Assembly (NCBI GenBank): GCA_016196125.1
Contig: JACPYG010000017.1
Span: 1-36,029, forward strand
Reading direction: 5' to 3'
From: Candidatus Staskawiczbacteria bacterium
Lineage (GTDB): Bacteria > Patescibacteriota > Minisyncoccia > Minisyncoccales > Staskawiczbacteraceae
DNA length: 36,029 nt
Part shown: piece after piece, positions 1-9,508 of the stretch
How the letters are laid out: every line of letters starts with the position of its first letter
Position numbering within the stretch: position 1 is the first letter of the stretch
Notes under the pieces: generated by a model
What the model was told of the DNA's origin: nothing
The model's input: only the letters and a program-made list of their open reading frames with translations
Databases searched by the model: none
Program-made: the position numbers and the translations under genes

Positions 1-2
1 AC

Positions 3-110
3 TACATCCGGCCCCACGAAGCCCTTGACTACCTGACGCCGGACGAATATTCAAACAAATACAAAGTCGAAATATTACCAACAAAAAACGTAATCATTTT
101 ACAGGCCTAG
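3..110 (+). CDS. C-terminal fragment of an integrase-core (rve/DDE) transposase, truncated by the window edge
   Basis: Frame from nt 3 reads YIRPHEALDYLTPDEYSNKYKVEILPTKNVIILQA*; RPHxALxYxTPxEY is the typical C-terminal signature of rve transposases. Confidence 0.75.
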   Translation, partial: YIRPHEALDYLTPDEYSNKYKVEILPTKNVIILQA

Positions 111-112
111 GG

Positions 113-139
113 TGTCGGATATCTATCTGAACCTGGACA
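113..139. repeat. Possible terminal end of the left-edge IS element
   Basis: tgtcggatatctatctgaacctggaca lies just after the transposase stop; the mate is outside the window. Confidence 0.35.
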
Positions 140-201
140 TTGCAAAAAGTATGGTATCAATTAAATTTATTATCTTTGAGCCGAAATAACAACCTTTGTA
201 A

Positions 202-2607
202 TCATACGACAATATTAATTAGTTTATTTGGAATAAAAATTATTTTTTTAATCTGATTGCCGCCAATAATGCCTTTAATCTTTGAACTATTAAGGGCTAC
301 ATTCTCAGCCTCTTTTTGCCCTATATTATAGCCAACTTTTATTTTGTCACGAACTTTGCCATTAACTTGCACGATTATTAAAACGCTTTCTTCTACGATT
401 AATTTTGAATCATACTTGGGCCATTTAGAATCACCGCAAAAACCTTTAAAACCGGCCCTTTCCCACAGTTCGTCTGTTAAATGCGGAGCCAAGGGAGACA
501 AAATTGCCAAAAAATCAGCAAAATCGTCTTTCCCCAAAGTATTTTGTGAAACCTGCCATGCATTAGCAAACTCCATTAAGGAACTAACTGCTGTATTGAA
601 TTTCATCAAATCAATATCTTCTGAAACTTTCTTAATTGTTTTGTGCAGAAGTTTTTTAAAATTTTCATCGCTTTTTACTGCTGTTCTTTTGACTTCTGAT
701 AAATTATATATTTTTTCTAAAAATCTTCTTGCTCCAACAATCCCTTTTTGGTCCCACGGAATCATCTGCTCAAATGGGCCCATAAACATTTCGTAAATTC
801 TTAGAGTGTCGGATCCGTATTTTTTAATAACATCATCCGGGTTAACAACATTTCCTTTTGACTTTGACATTTTAATACCGCCTTCTGCTAAAACAACACC
901 GTGAGAAGTTCTCTTTTTATAGGGCTCCGGCCCAATTTGTTTTGGAACAGCTGCAATATCCCACAAAAATTTAAAAATAAACCGTGAATACAGCAAATGC
1001 AAAGTTGTGTGCTCCATGCCTCCATTATACCAGTCAACCGGAAGCCAGTATTTCAAGATTTTTTCATTCGCTAATTTTTTATTATTCTTGGGATCGCAAT
1101 ATCTTAGATAATACCAATTAGAACCGGCCCAATTTGGCATTGTGTCGGTTTCCCTTCGCGCGTTTCCGCCGCACTCAGGGCAAGCCACTTTAACCCACTT
1201 ATCCATTGACGCTAATGGAGATTCTCCGGTATTGGTTGGCTGATATTTTTTAACCTTGGGTAATTCTACAGGTAAATCTTTTTCTGGAACAGGATGCCAA
1301 CCCTGTCCTGGGTCATGCCGACGGGCGCATTCTTCACAAAAAACCATCGGGATTGGTTCGCCCCAATAATGCTGTCGCGAAAAAATCCAATCTCTTAATT
1401 TATAATTTACGGTTTTTTTACCTCCCACTGATTTGGTAATTTCCTCTTTTGCTTTTTTTGAATCCATTCCATTAAATTGAGCAGAGTTAATAAGAATACT
1501 TTTATTTCCATCTGATAAAACAACTTCTTTTACTGGTAGATTGTATTTTTTAGCAAATTCAAAATCCCGCTCGTCGTGAGCGGGAACTGCCATAATGGCT
1601 CCAGTACCATAACTAAGCATCACGTAATCTGAAATAAAAATCGGCATTTTTTCGTTATTTGCCGGATTTACCGCTTTTATGCCTTTTATTTCTATTCCTG
1701 TCTTATTTTTATTATTTTCCATTCTTTCCAAATCAGATTTATTTTTTGCCTGTTTTATGTATTTTTCTGCTTCCTGCCAGTTTTTGATTTTGCTTTTTAT
1801 TTTTCCGATAATTTGGTGCTCTGGAGCTAAAACTAAAAATGTACAGCCAAATAATGTGTCTGGCCTTGTTGTAAAAACTTTAATTTTTTCATTAAAATCG
1901 TCCAAAGAAAAATTAATCTCCGCGCCCTCGCTGCGCCCTATCCATTCTTTTTGCTGGATTTTTATTCTTTCCTGATAATCAACCAAATTTAAGTCATCAA
2001 TTAATCTATCGGCGTATTTTGTAATTTTTATCATCCATTGTTCTTTTTCTTTTTTTTCAACTTTTGTGCCGCACCTTTCGCACTTTCCAGAAACTACCTC
2101 CTCGTTGGCCAAACCAATTTTACAGGAAGGGCACCAATTAATAGATATTTTATCTTTATAGGCCAAACCTTTTTTGAACAACTGCACAAATATCCATTGT
2201 GTCCATTTATAATATTGCGGGCTGGTTGTATTTATTTCTCTCGACCAATCAAAAGACAAACCCAAACTTTTCATCTGGCGCTTAAAGTTATCCGTATTTT
2301 TCTTTGTAACCAAAGCCGGATGCACTCCCCTTTTTATTGCATAGTTTTCGGTTGGCAAACCAAAAGCGTCCCAACCCATAGGATACAAAACATTAAAACC
2401 CTGCATTCTTTTTTTGCGGGCTATTGCGTCGAAAGCTACAAAGCTCCGGCAATGACCGACATGAAGCCCGTCGCCTGAAGGATAAGGAAATTCAACCAAA
2501 ACATAAAACTTAGGCGATTTAGTTTTATTTTTAGCTTTAAAAGTATCAGAATCATACCATTTATTCTGCCATTTTTTTTCTATTTTAATTGGATTATATC
2601 TTTGCAT
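202..2607 (-). CDS. leuS: Leucyl-tRNA synthetase
   Basis: 801 aa; FPYPSGDGLHVGH, CP1 editing motif TTRPDTLFG, RETDTMPNWAGSNWYYLRY, KMSKSKGN. Confidence 0.97.
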   Translation of the reverse strand: MQRYNPIKIEKKWQNKWYDSDTFKAKNKTKSPKFYVLVEFPYPSGDGLHVGHCRSFVAFDAIARKKRMQGFNVLYPMGWDAFGLPTENYAIKRGVHPALVTKKNTDNFKRQMKSLGLSFDWSREINTTSPQYYKWTQWIFVQLFKKGLAYKDKISINWCPSCKIGLANEEVVSGKCERCGTKVEKKEKEQWMIKITKYADRLIDDLNLVDYQERIKIQQKEWIGRSEGAEINFSLDDFNEKIKVFTTRPDTLFGCTFLVLAPEHQIIGKIKSKIKNWQEAEKYIKQAKNKSDLERMENNKNKTGIEIKGIKAVNPANNEKMPIFISDYVMLSYGTGAIMAVPAHDERDFEFAKKYNLPVKEVVLSDGNKSILINSAQFNGMDSKKAKEEITKSVGGKKTVNYKLRDWIFSRQHYWGEPIPMVFCEECARRHDPGQGWHPVPEKDLPVELPKVKKYQPTNTGESPLASMDKWVKVACPECGGNARRETDTMPNWAGSNWYYLRYCDPKNNKKLANEKILKYWLPVDWYNGGMEHTTLHLLYSRFIFKFLWDIAAVPKQIGPEPYKKRTSHGVVLAEGGIKMSKSKGNVVNPDDVIKKYGSDTLRIYEMFMGPFEQMIPWDQKGIVGARRFLEKIYNLSEVKRTAVKSDENFKKLLHKTIKKVSEDIDLMKFNTAVSSLMEFANAWQVSQNTLGKDDFADFLAILSPLAPHLTDELWERAGFKGFCGDSKWPKYDSKLIVEESVLIIVQVNGKVRDKIKVGYNIGQKEAENVALNSSKIKGIIGGNQIKKIIFIPNKLINIVV

Positions 2608-2650
2608 TTTAATTTACCAAATATAACATAATTCTAGCGTTTCTGGAAGA

Positions 2651-3499
2651 TTATATTCTAAACAATTTTCTGGCGTTTTGTGCGGTTTTATCAGCCACTT
2701 CTTCAAAACTAATACCCTTTAATTTTGCTATTCTTTGGATAGTGTGTTTTATAAAAATCGGCTCGTTTCTTTTGCCCAATTCCTGCGGAGGCGTTAAATA
2801 AGGGCAATCTGTTTCAACCAAAAGTTTTTCTAATGGGGCATTTTTAATTACTTCATCGATGTTAAACTTAAAAATTATTCCGTTAATGCCCAAATAAAAT
2901 CCCATATTCATATATTTTTGCGCCTGTTCCGCGGTCCCCGTAAAGCAATGGATTACTCCTTTTTGGTTTTTGCCCTGAGCCTGCCGAAGGGTTAAGATTT
3001 CTATAACATCATCATGCGCCATTCTACAATGAAGAATCACCGGCAAATTTAATTCTTTTGCCAATTCTAATTGCTGTAAAAATACTTGTTTTTGTTTTTT
3101 CTTGAATTGCTCCAATTTTAAATTGGTTTTTGGCTTATAATAATAATCCAAACCAATTTCGCCTACCGCCACTACCTTTTTTGACTCTTCGGTTCCGCTC
3201 AGGGCAAGTTTTCTATATGCCTCTTTATTAAAATCCTGTTCTTTAATTAAAAATTCCCCCTCTTCCGGGTCTGTTTTTATTTTTTGGAATTCTGCCGCCG
3301 CGTAAATTGGATGAAGGCCTATTGCCGCATAAATTCCTTTGTTATACATTTTTGCCAAATTGACTGCCCGTTCCGATGTTTCAAATTTTGTGCCAACATT
3401 TATTGCCCAAATATCTTCTGTCAATGTTTTTTTTATAACCTCATTAAAATCTTTTTTATAGGCATTAAAGTTTAAATGGCTGTGAGTATCTATAATCAT
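2651..3499 (-). CDS. TatD family metal-dependent hydrolase / DNase
   Basis: IDTHSHLNF, GEIGLDYYY, LHCRMAHDD, VIHCFTGT, LLVETDCPYLTP. Confidence 0.95.
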   Translation of the reverse strand: MIIDTHSHLNFNAYKKDFNEVIKKTLTEDIWAINVGTKFETSERAVNLAKMYNKGIYAAIGLHPIYAAAEFQKIKTDPEEGEFLIKEQDFNKEAYRKLALSGTEESKKVVAVGEIGLDYYYKPKTNLKLEQFKKKQKQVFLQQLELAKELNLPVILHCRMAHDDVIEILTLRQAQGKNQKGVIHCFTGTAEQAQKYMNMGFYLGINGIIFKFNIDEVIKNAPLEKLLVETDCPYLTPPQELGKRNEPIFIKHTIQRIAKLKGISFEEVADKTAQNARKLFRI

Positions 3500-3545
3500 A
3501 ATAACTCCATTCTAACTGAATACAGCAAAAATTCAATAAAAAAAA

Positions 3546-3570
3546 CGGCTGGTTGCGTGGCAACCAGCCG
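3546..3570 (-). terminator. Rho-independent terminator downstream of csrA
   Basis: Perfect 11-bp stem CGGCTGGTTGC/GCAACCAGCCG, loop GTG; A-run on + side is a U-run on the minus transcript. Confidence 0.85.
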
Positions 3571-3596
3571 CATTGGCGCTTTGACTAGCATTATTG

Positions 3597-3797
3597 CTAA
3601 TCAGTTTCCGGCTGCTGGTCATCATCGTGACGATCAGCTTGAATCTGTTCGTAAATCTCTCCGCGATAAACCGGAATCTCCCTGGGCGCATCAATTCCAA
3701 TCTGCACCCGTCTTGTGCCGATGATTTCATGAACCGTGATTGTAATGTCATCATTGATGACAATGCAATCACCCTTCTTGCGGGTAAGAACTAACAT
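3597..3797 (-). CDS. csrA: Carbon storage regulator / translational regulator CsrA
   Basis: 66 aa [53 protein letters not shown]; near-canonical CsrA; AGGAG-type RBS upstream. Confidence 0.95.
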   Translation of the reverse strand: MLVLTRKKGDCIVINDDITITVHEIIGTRRVQIGIDAPREIPVYRGEIYEQIQADRHDDDQQPETD

Positions 3798-3873
3798 ACC
3801 ACCTTACTCCTGAAAAAACCTACTAGCCATGCTCCATCAAGCCGTCTTGACTTGATAAAAAAGAGCTATAAGC

Positions 3874-3901
3874 ATTATAGCAAACAAACTTCAAAAGTCA
3901 A
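3874..3901 (-). promoter_or_regulatory. Sigma70-like promoter of csrA
   Basis: Minus strand TTGACT-N16-TATAAT. Confidence 0.65.
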
Positions 3902-3915
3902 TAGTCGGCACCAAT

Positions 3916-5337
3916 TTAGATCCTTGGAAAGAGAGCCTCCTGTTTTTTTTGGTTAATTAATTGTTTAATTTTTTCTGAAGTTTCTGGCAAAAACGGGTAC
4001 AGTAAATTTGCAATATTTTGCAAAGCAAAAAGAGAGTCGGAAACAACTTGGTTGGCATTTTTTTTAACTTCCCACGGCTTTTCTTCATTTATATATTTAT
4101 CGCAAAATCCAATCAATTCCCAAATTGATTTTAATGCCTCGTTAAACTTAAAGTCCTCTAAATATTTTTTACAATCTTTTATTGTTGCATTGACTGCTTT
4201 ATTAATTTTAAATGTTATTTTAATTTGTGAAACATTAAGTTTAATGGCCAAGGCAATGGTTCTGGCAACAAGATTGCCAATTCCCAAGGCCAAGTCTCCG
4301 TTATATCTTTGCTCAAATTTTTCATAAGTAAAGTCGCCGTCTTCTATCGGAGAAATTTCTCTTAAAAGATAATACCTCACGGCATCCGTGCCATATTTTT
4401 TAACCAATTCGAATGGATCTACGATATTACCAAATGATTTTGACATTTTTTGACCGGCCACATTAATGAATCCGTGGACAAAAATTGACTTTGGCAAATC
4501 CAAGTCCGCCGACAAAAGCATTGCCGGCCAGTAAAGAGCGTGGAATTTTATAATATCTTTACCAATACAATGTATATCGGCAGGCCAAAACTTTTTAAAT
4601 TTTTCCTGATCACCGGCATATCCAATCGCTGAAATATAATTTGGAAGCGCATCTTGCCAAACATAAAAAACCTGATTTTCATCGCCCGGAACCGGCCAAC
4701 TCCAGTACTTTTCTTTTGACCGAGTAAAGCTTACATCTTCCAATCCGCTCTCAATCATTCCCAACACTTCATTTTTTTTGCTTTCAGGAATTATTTTTAT
4801 AATATTTTTTCCAATAATTTTTTTAATTTCCGGCAAATATTTTGAAAGCTTAAAAAAATAATTTTCTTCTTCCACTTCTTCAATTTCTTTTTGATGTATA
4901 ATACATTTACCATTAATTAATTCTTTTTGGGTTTTAAAGGCCTCACACCCAGGGCAATAAAAACCTTTGTATTTTTTTTTATAAATATCTCCTTTTTCTT
5001 TAAATTTTTCCCATAACGCATATACTGCCGGCAAATGCCTTTTTTCATCGGTAGTTCTGATAAAATCAGTATTTGAAATATGCAAAACTTTTGCCAAATC
5101 TTTGAATTTAGCCGAAATTTCGTCTGCAAATTCTAATACTTCTTTTCCGGCTGTTTTCGCTGCCCGTAATGTTTTTAAGCCATGCTCGTCAGTTCCAGTC
5201 AAAAAATAAACCTCCTGTCTCAAATATTTGTGATATCTGGCAATAACATCCGCTTGCACTAATTCAAACGCAAAACCAATATGAGGCGGCGCATTAGTAT
5301 AAGGAATGCTGGTAGTTATATAAAATTTTTTTGCCAT
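3916..5337 (-). CDS. metG: Methionyl-tRNA synthetase
   Basis: TSIPYTNAPPHIGFAFE, GTDEHGLK, KMSKSFGN; 473 aa, no C-terminal tRNA-binding extension. Confidence 0.96.
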   Translation of the reverse strand: MAKKFYITTSIPYTNAPPHIGFAFELVQADVIARYHKYLRQEVYFLTGTDEHGLKTLRAAKTAGKEVLEFADEISAKFKDLAKVLHISNTDFIRTTDEKRHLPAVYALWEKFKEKGDIYKKKYKGFYCPGCEAFKTQKELINGKCIIHQKEIEEVEEENYFFKLSKYLPEIKKIIGKNIIKIIPESKKNEVLGMIESGLEDVSFTRSKEKYWSWPVPGDENQVFYVWQDALPNYISAIGYAGDQEKFKKFWPADIHCIGKDIIKFHALYWPAMLLSADLDLPKSIFVHGFINVAGQKMSKSFGNIVDPFELVKKYGTDAVRYYLLREISPIEDGDFTYEKFEQRYNGDLALGIGNLVARTIALAIKLNVSQIKITFKINKAVNATIKDCKKYLEDFKFNEALKSIWELIGFCDKYINEEKPWEVKKNANQVVSDSLFALQNIANLLYPFLPETSEKIKQLINQKKQEALFPRI

Positions 5338-5374
5338 ATAGTATAATAATTATAACACTTTTTAATAATTTTTC

Positions 5375-5824
5375 ATGATTTTAACGGCTCATTTGCTTTT
5401 AGGGGCGGCCATCGCCTCAAAAATAGAATATGCGCCAGCGGCATTATTTATGGCTTTTTTAAGCCATTACTTTTTAGATATATTGCCTCATATTGAATAC
5501 TCTATTAGCAATATTTCAGAAAAGCAATGGCAAAAGTCGGCTCCCGATATTTTATCAGTATTTTTGGATTTTTTCTTTGGCATACTATTAATTTTAATAT
5601 TTTCAAATAATCAGCCTATAATTTATATGGGCGCATTTGTTGCCCTAATACCCGACAGTTTAACTATTATAAGTTCTGTATTCCCAAACAAAATTTTATC
5701 GAAACACGACCAACTTCACAGAGGAAAAATACATTTTTTAAAATACAAAAAAATCTCCATTTTCTGGAGAATCTCAAGCCAAATCTTAGCAATTATTATC
5801 TCTATTATTTTGTTATTAAGTTAA
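5375..5824 (+). CDS. Small integral membrane protein (metal-dependent hydrolase-like)
   Basis: 149 aa, hydrophobic, conserved-looking His/Asp residues (LTAHLLLGAA, SHYFLDILPHIEY). Confidence 0.6.
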   Translation: MILTAHLLLGAAIASKIEYAPAALFMAFLSHYFLDILPHIEYSISNISEKQWQKSAPDILSVFLDFFFGILLILIFSNNQPIIYMGAFVALIPDSLTIISSVFPNKILSKHDQLHRGKIHFLKYKKISIFWRISSQILAIIISIILLLS

Positions 5825-6847
5825 TTACATTTCTCCTTCTCTTTTTTGTTCCAAAAACTCTTTTAAAAATTCATAGATAATCCCAAAAACCGGCACGGCA
5901 AAAATTGTGCCTAAAAAGCCAAAAATCTGAGACCCGACAAGCAGAGCCAATAAAACCAATACGGGCGGGAGATCAATCATTTTTTTCATCAATATAGGAG
6001 TCAAAAGACTATTTTCTATTAACTGAATTAACAGAAAAGCGGCCAAAACATAAAACACAAAAAACCAAGAAGCTGAAAAAGAAATAACAAATACAATCAA
6101 CAAAATACTGGTTATCCAGGGCCCCACATAAGGCACGAAATTTAAAATTCCAGCCAATAAAGCAAGCAGAAAGGCATATTTTACTCCAAATATATAAAAC
6201 ACAATAAAAGAAGCCACCCCTACGAAAAGACACGCTAAAATTCTTGCCCCAAACCAACCGGCAACTTTATTTTGGGCCCTTTTAAAAAGAGTTGTTATGT
6301 GTTCTTCATATTTTTTAGGACTTAACAGTATTAAAAATTTTTCTACCCCTTTTTCTTCCAAAGAAAGAAAAAAAGCAATGGTTAAAATAAAAACGGTTGA
6401 AGCAAGTCCTCCAAAAAAGGCCAAAAGAGCGCCTATAACGCTCTTAGAACTTTTTTCTAAGTTGCCGGTTAAAATACTTGTAATTTCTCCAAATCCCTTG
6501 GCAACATCAAAGCCGAGTTGTTTTAAAAGAGGACTGATACGTTCGAAATAATCGGGCAAAGACTGCACAAACTGTTTTATTTCATAAACAAAAATAGGCG
6601 CTGTCAAATAAACCAAAAAACTTAAAAGACCAAAAATTGACAAGTAAATCAAAAATATTGCAATAATTTTTGGAATATAGATCCTCCTTAAAAAATTAAC
6701 AGCAGGCTGAAGTAAAATAGAAATTACGAGAGCGAAAAAAAACCAAACTGCAATATCTCTGGCAAGATAAATAATATAAAAAATAAAACTGGCTATAAAA
6801 AATTTAATTATTGTTTCCCAAGAAACATCTAGTGTTTTTTCCGGCAT
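5825..6847 (-). CDS. AI-2E family transporter (PerM/YdiK-like)
   Basis: 340 aa multi-TM; C-terminal LLTPILMKKMIDLPPVLVLLALLVGSQIFGFLGTIFAVPVFGIIYEF typical of the family. Confidence 0.9.
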   Translation of the reverse strand: MPEKTLDVSWETIIKFFIASFIFYIIYLARDIAVWFFFALVISILLQPAVNFLRRIYIPKIIAIFLIYLSIFGLLSFLVYLTAPIFVYEIKQFVQSLPDYFERISPLLKQLGFDVAKGFGEITSILTGNLEKSSKSVIGALLAFFGGLASTVFILTIAFFLSLEEKGVEKFLILLSPKKYEEHITTLFKRAQNKVAGWFGARILACLFVGVASFIVFYIFGVKYAFLLALLAGILNFVPYVGPWITSILLIVFVISFSASWFFVFYVLAAFLLIQLIENSLLTPILMKKMIDLPPVLVLLALLVGSQIFGFLGTIFAVPVFGIIYEFLKEFLEQKREGEM

Positions 6848-6856
6848 ATTTATTGC

Positions 6857-8122
6857 TTAAATATTCAGTAGACTCTGGAGTTTTTCTTTTTCTTCAAACG
6901 GCCCTATCACGGCTAAATTAAGATTTTTTGATAAGAATATATCTTCGGCTACTTTTTTTATATCATTTATAGAAACTTTGTCAATTTCTTTGAATTTTTC
7001 TTCCAAAGTCAGAATTTTTTTCTCCAATAATTCTTGAGAGGCATAAAAAGACGCCTGGCTGTTTGATGTTTCCAGAGATAATGTTGACATCCCCTTTAAG
7101 TAATCTTTTGCTTTTTGAAGCTCTCTTGCTGTAATTTTTTTGTTTTTTAAATCTTTGTATTCTTTTATAATCAGCTCAACCGACTTTTTTAAATTTTTGT
7201 GGTCTATGCCAGCTTGAGTTACCAAATAACCGGTATCCGAAGTGGCATCAACCGAAGTATGAATATAGTAAGCCAAACCTTGCCTTTCCCTGACTTTAAT
7301 AAAAAGCCGAGAACTCATGTTGCCGCCCAAAATTACAGACAATAAAGACAGGGCATTTTTCCGGGGATGAAATATGTCATAAGCCCTTACTCCAAGACAA
7401 AAATGAGTTTGATCCGTTTTTTTAAAATGCAACATAATCTCCGGCTTTTGCTGTTCTTCTCTTGTTTTAATTTTCTCTTTGGCTTCCCTGATTTCTATAT
7501 TTTTGAAATACTCCCGAACTTTGTTCTTTATATTTTTTGAATCTATATTTCCAGCAACGCAAACAACAGTATTGAAAGAAGAATAATGATTTTTGTAATA
7601 ATCTAAAACCTTTTGCCTGTTAAAGCTTAAAATATTTTCTTTTTCTCCAATAATTCTCCAGCCGGCCGGCTGGTCTCCGTAAAGCAGTTTTTCAAAAAGC
7701 TCCGAAACATAGACAGTCGGCGTATCTAAATACATATTCATTTCTTCAATTATTACACCTTTTTCTTTCTGCATTTCCTTTTGGTCAAACTTAGAATTCA
7801 AAAACATATCAGAAATCCAATCTAATGCAATATCTAAATGCCTATTATCTACTTTGGCCCAAAAACCTGTGATTTCTTTTGAGGTAAAAGCATTGTACTC
7901 GCCGCCAACCATATCCAAAGTTTCTGCTATTTCCAAAGTGTTGGGCCTTTTTCTCGTACCCTTAAAAAACATGTGCTCTAAAAAGTGCGAAATGCCATTT
8001 ATTTCCTTTGTTTCGTGCTTAGAGCCGGTACCGACTAATATCAAAACCGTTACGCTGTTGGCATTTTTTATTGGAACTGTAATTAATCTTAATCCGCCCT
8101 CAAGCGTAGTTTTATGAAACAT
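6857..8122 (-). CDS. M16 family zinc peptidase
   Basis: HxxEH motif HFLEHMFFKGT; LTSKEITGFWAKV; ORF track start is 8152, internal Met at 8122 (MFHKTTLEGGLRL) is plausible. Confidence 0.93.
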   Translation of the reverse strand: MFHKTTLEGGLRLITVPIKNANSVTVLILVGTGSKHETKEINGISHFLEHMFFKGTRKRPNTLEIAETLDMVGGEYNAFTSKEITGFWAKVDNRHLDIALDWISDMFLNSKFDQKEMQKEKGVIIEEMNMYLDTPTVYVSELFEKLLYGDQPAGWRIIGEKENILSFNRQKVLDYYKNHYSSFNTVVCVAGNIDSKNIKNKVREYFKNIEIREAKEKIKTREEQQKPEIMLHFKKTDQTHFCLGVRAYDIFHPRKNALSLLSVILGGNMSSRLFIKVRERQGLAYYIHTSVDATSDTGYLVTQAGIDHKNLKKSVELIIKEYKDLKNKKITARELQKAKDYLKGMSTLSLETSNSQASFYASQELLEKKILTLEEKFKEIDKVSINDIKKVAEDIFLSKNLNLAVIGPFEEKEKLQSLLNI

Positions 8123-8123
8123 A

Positions 8124-8645
8124 TTACTTTTTATTATACCCAAAAGAATCAATTAAAAAAAGTGAGAACCTTTCTATTTTTCTAATTATTCTAATTAAAA
8201 TATTTTCTTTATTATTTATAGGCTCAACCAAAACTGTGACAGCTCCATTTAAATTGCCAAATAAAATATCCGGAAATATTCTATCTCCCACGATAATAAC
8301 TTTACTGGCCTCTACATTATAAGTATCTTTGATGCTCTTAAATAATTTTTTAGACGGTTTTTTAAATATGCTTAAAAATATCTGACACCCCAATAATTTG
8401 GATATTTTGTCTTTTCTTTTTTTAATAGTTCTGCTGTTAGACAAACAAATACACTTGTAATTTTCATTTATTTTTTTAAACCAGTCAATAATTTCTTTTT
8501 TAGTTTCTGTGCCTTCTGAAAAAACCAGTGTATTGTCTACGTCAAAAATAATCAAGCTTTTATTTAAAAAAATATTAATATCCATATTAATTAATTTACC
8601 AAACCTGTAGCTTGGCATAATCTTTGAAAATAGATTTAAAATCAT
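8124..8645 (-). CDS. YqeG-like HAD IIIA family phosphatase
   Basis: LIIFDVDNTLVF, CLSNSR, KKPSKKLF, VIIVGDRIFPDI; Met at 8645 overlaps the ubiA-like stop as ATGA. Confidence 0.8.
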   Translation of the reverse strand: MILNLFSKIMPSYRFGKLINMDINIFLNKSLIIFDVDNTLVFSEGTETKKEIIDWFKKINENYKCICLSNSRTIKKRKDKISKLLGCQIFLSIFKKPSKKLFKSIKDTYNVEASKVIIVGDRIFPDILFGNLNGAVTVLVEPINNKENILIRIIRKIERFSLFLIDSFGYNKK

Positions 8646-9508
8646 AAAAATAAGACCCAAGTAATTATTATTGCTAAAATCCAATAACAAAATCCTATAA
8701 CTCTTAAATATCTAATCTGTGTTTTAACTTTATTTAATGTTAAAAGATAAATAACTGTCAATGGAGGTATTGCAAATGGCACGAAATTTAATAATTTTAT
8801 CAGGCCCTTCTCAAGACACAAAAAAATAAAAGAAGAAAAAGAAACAAGCCATAATAAAGCCGAAATAATTACTATTGTTTTTTTGCTTACAACAGTAATG
8901 GAATTTTTTATTTTTAGAGACAATAAAGACGCTCTATCAACTTCTTTGTAAAGCATGTATCCTGCGCTTTTTGCCGAAATTAAAAACATTACTGCCGATA
9001 GTGGAGGCATAGAAATAGAAAAAATAAGCCAAGAGGCGATAAATCGAAAGAAGAAAGTAAGAGTGGCGCCAAATAAAATATCTAATATAACTCTTTCTTT
9101 AAAGCGCGTGTATTGAAAAGAATATAAAAATCCGGTGATAAGAAGCGCCAACAAGGCAGTCAAAAAATAAAGGTTAATAGTAAAACCAAAATAAAGACCG
9201 GCGATAGTAAATATTACGGCAAGAAACGATGTGTTTTTTTCTCCAAAATATCTGACTGATTTTGAATAATGGTTTTTGTTTTTATTATAACTGTCAATTT
9301 TTGCATCGCTAAGATTATTGTAAATATAAATTGCCGAGCAAATAAATGACAAAGAAATTATCCCTATAAATAATCTGCGCCAATCCAAGTTACTGCCAGA
9401 AAGATAAAACGACAAAAAAACAACAGCAATGTTTTTAACATTGCTTAAAATTCTGGTTAAATTAAAAAAATTCAACAAAAATTCTTTTGTTTTTTTAAGA
9501 AATTCCAT
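8642..9508 (-). CDS. UbiA family prenyltransferase (decaprenyl-phosphate phosphoribosyltransferase-like)
   Basis: LSNVKNIAVVFLSF, YIYNNLSDAKIDSYNKNKNHYS; multi-TM. Confidence 0.8.
   Translation of the reverse strand: MEFLKKTKEFLLNFFNLTRILSNVKNIAVVFLSFYLSGSNLDWRRLFIGIISLSFICSAIYIYNNLSDAKIDSYNKNKNHYSKSVRYFGEKNTSFLAVIFTIAGLYFGFTINLYFLTALLALLITGFLYSFQYTRFKERVILDILFGATLTFFFRFIASWLIFSISMPPLSAVMFLISAKSAGYMLYKEVDRASLLSLKIKNSITVVSKKTIVIISALLWLVSFSSFIFLCLEKGLIKLLNFVPFAIPPLTVIYLLTLNKVKTQIRYLRVIGFCYWILAIIITWVLFL

Noticed and set aside
1568-1590. Palindrome tcccgctcgtcgtgagcggga in leuS
   Set aside because: Encodes the conserved AVPAHDERDFEF motif, so it is explained by normal coding sequence.
344-2478. 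Plus-strand ORFs opposite leuS
   Set aside because: Antisense to a strongly supported conserved enzyme; compositions look like reverse translations.
3476-3794. ORFs overlapping csrA in other frames
   Set aside because: CsrA is clearly the real product; the others are shadow frames.
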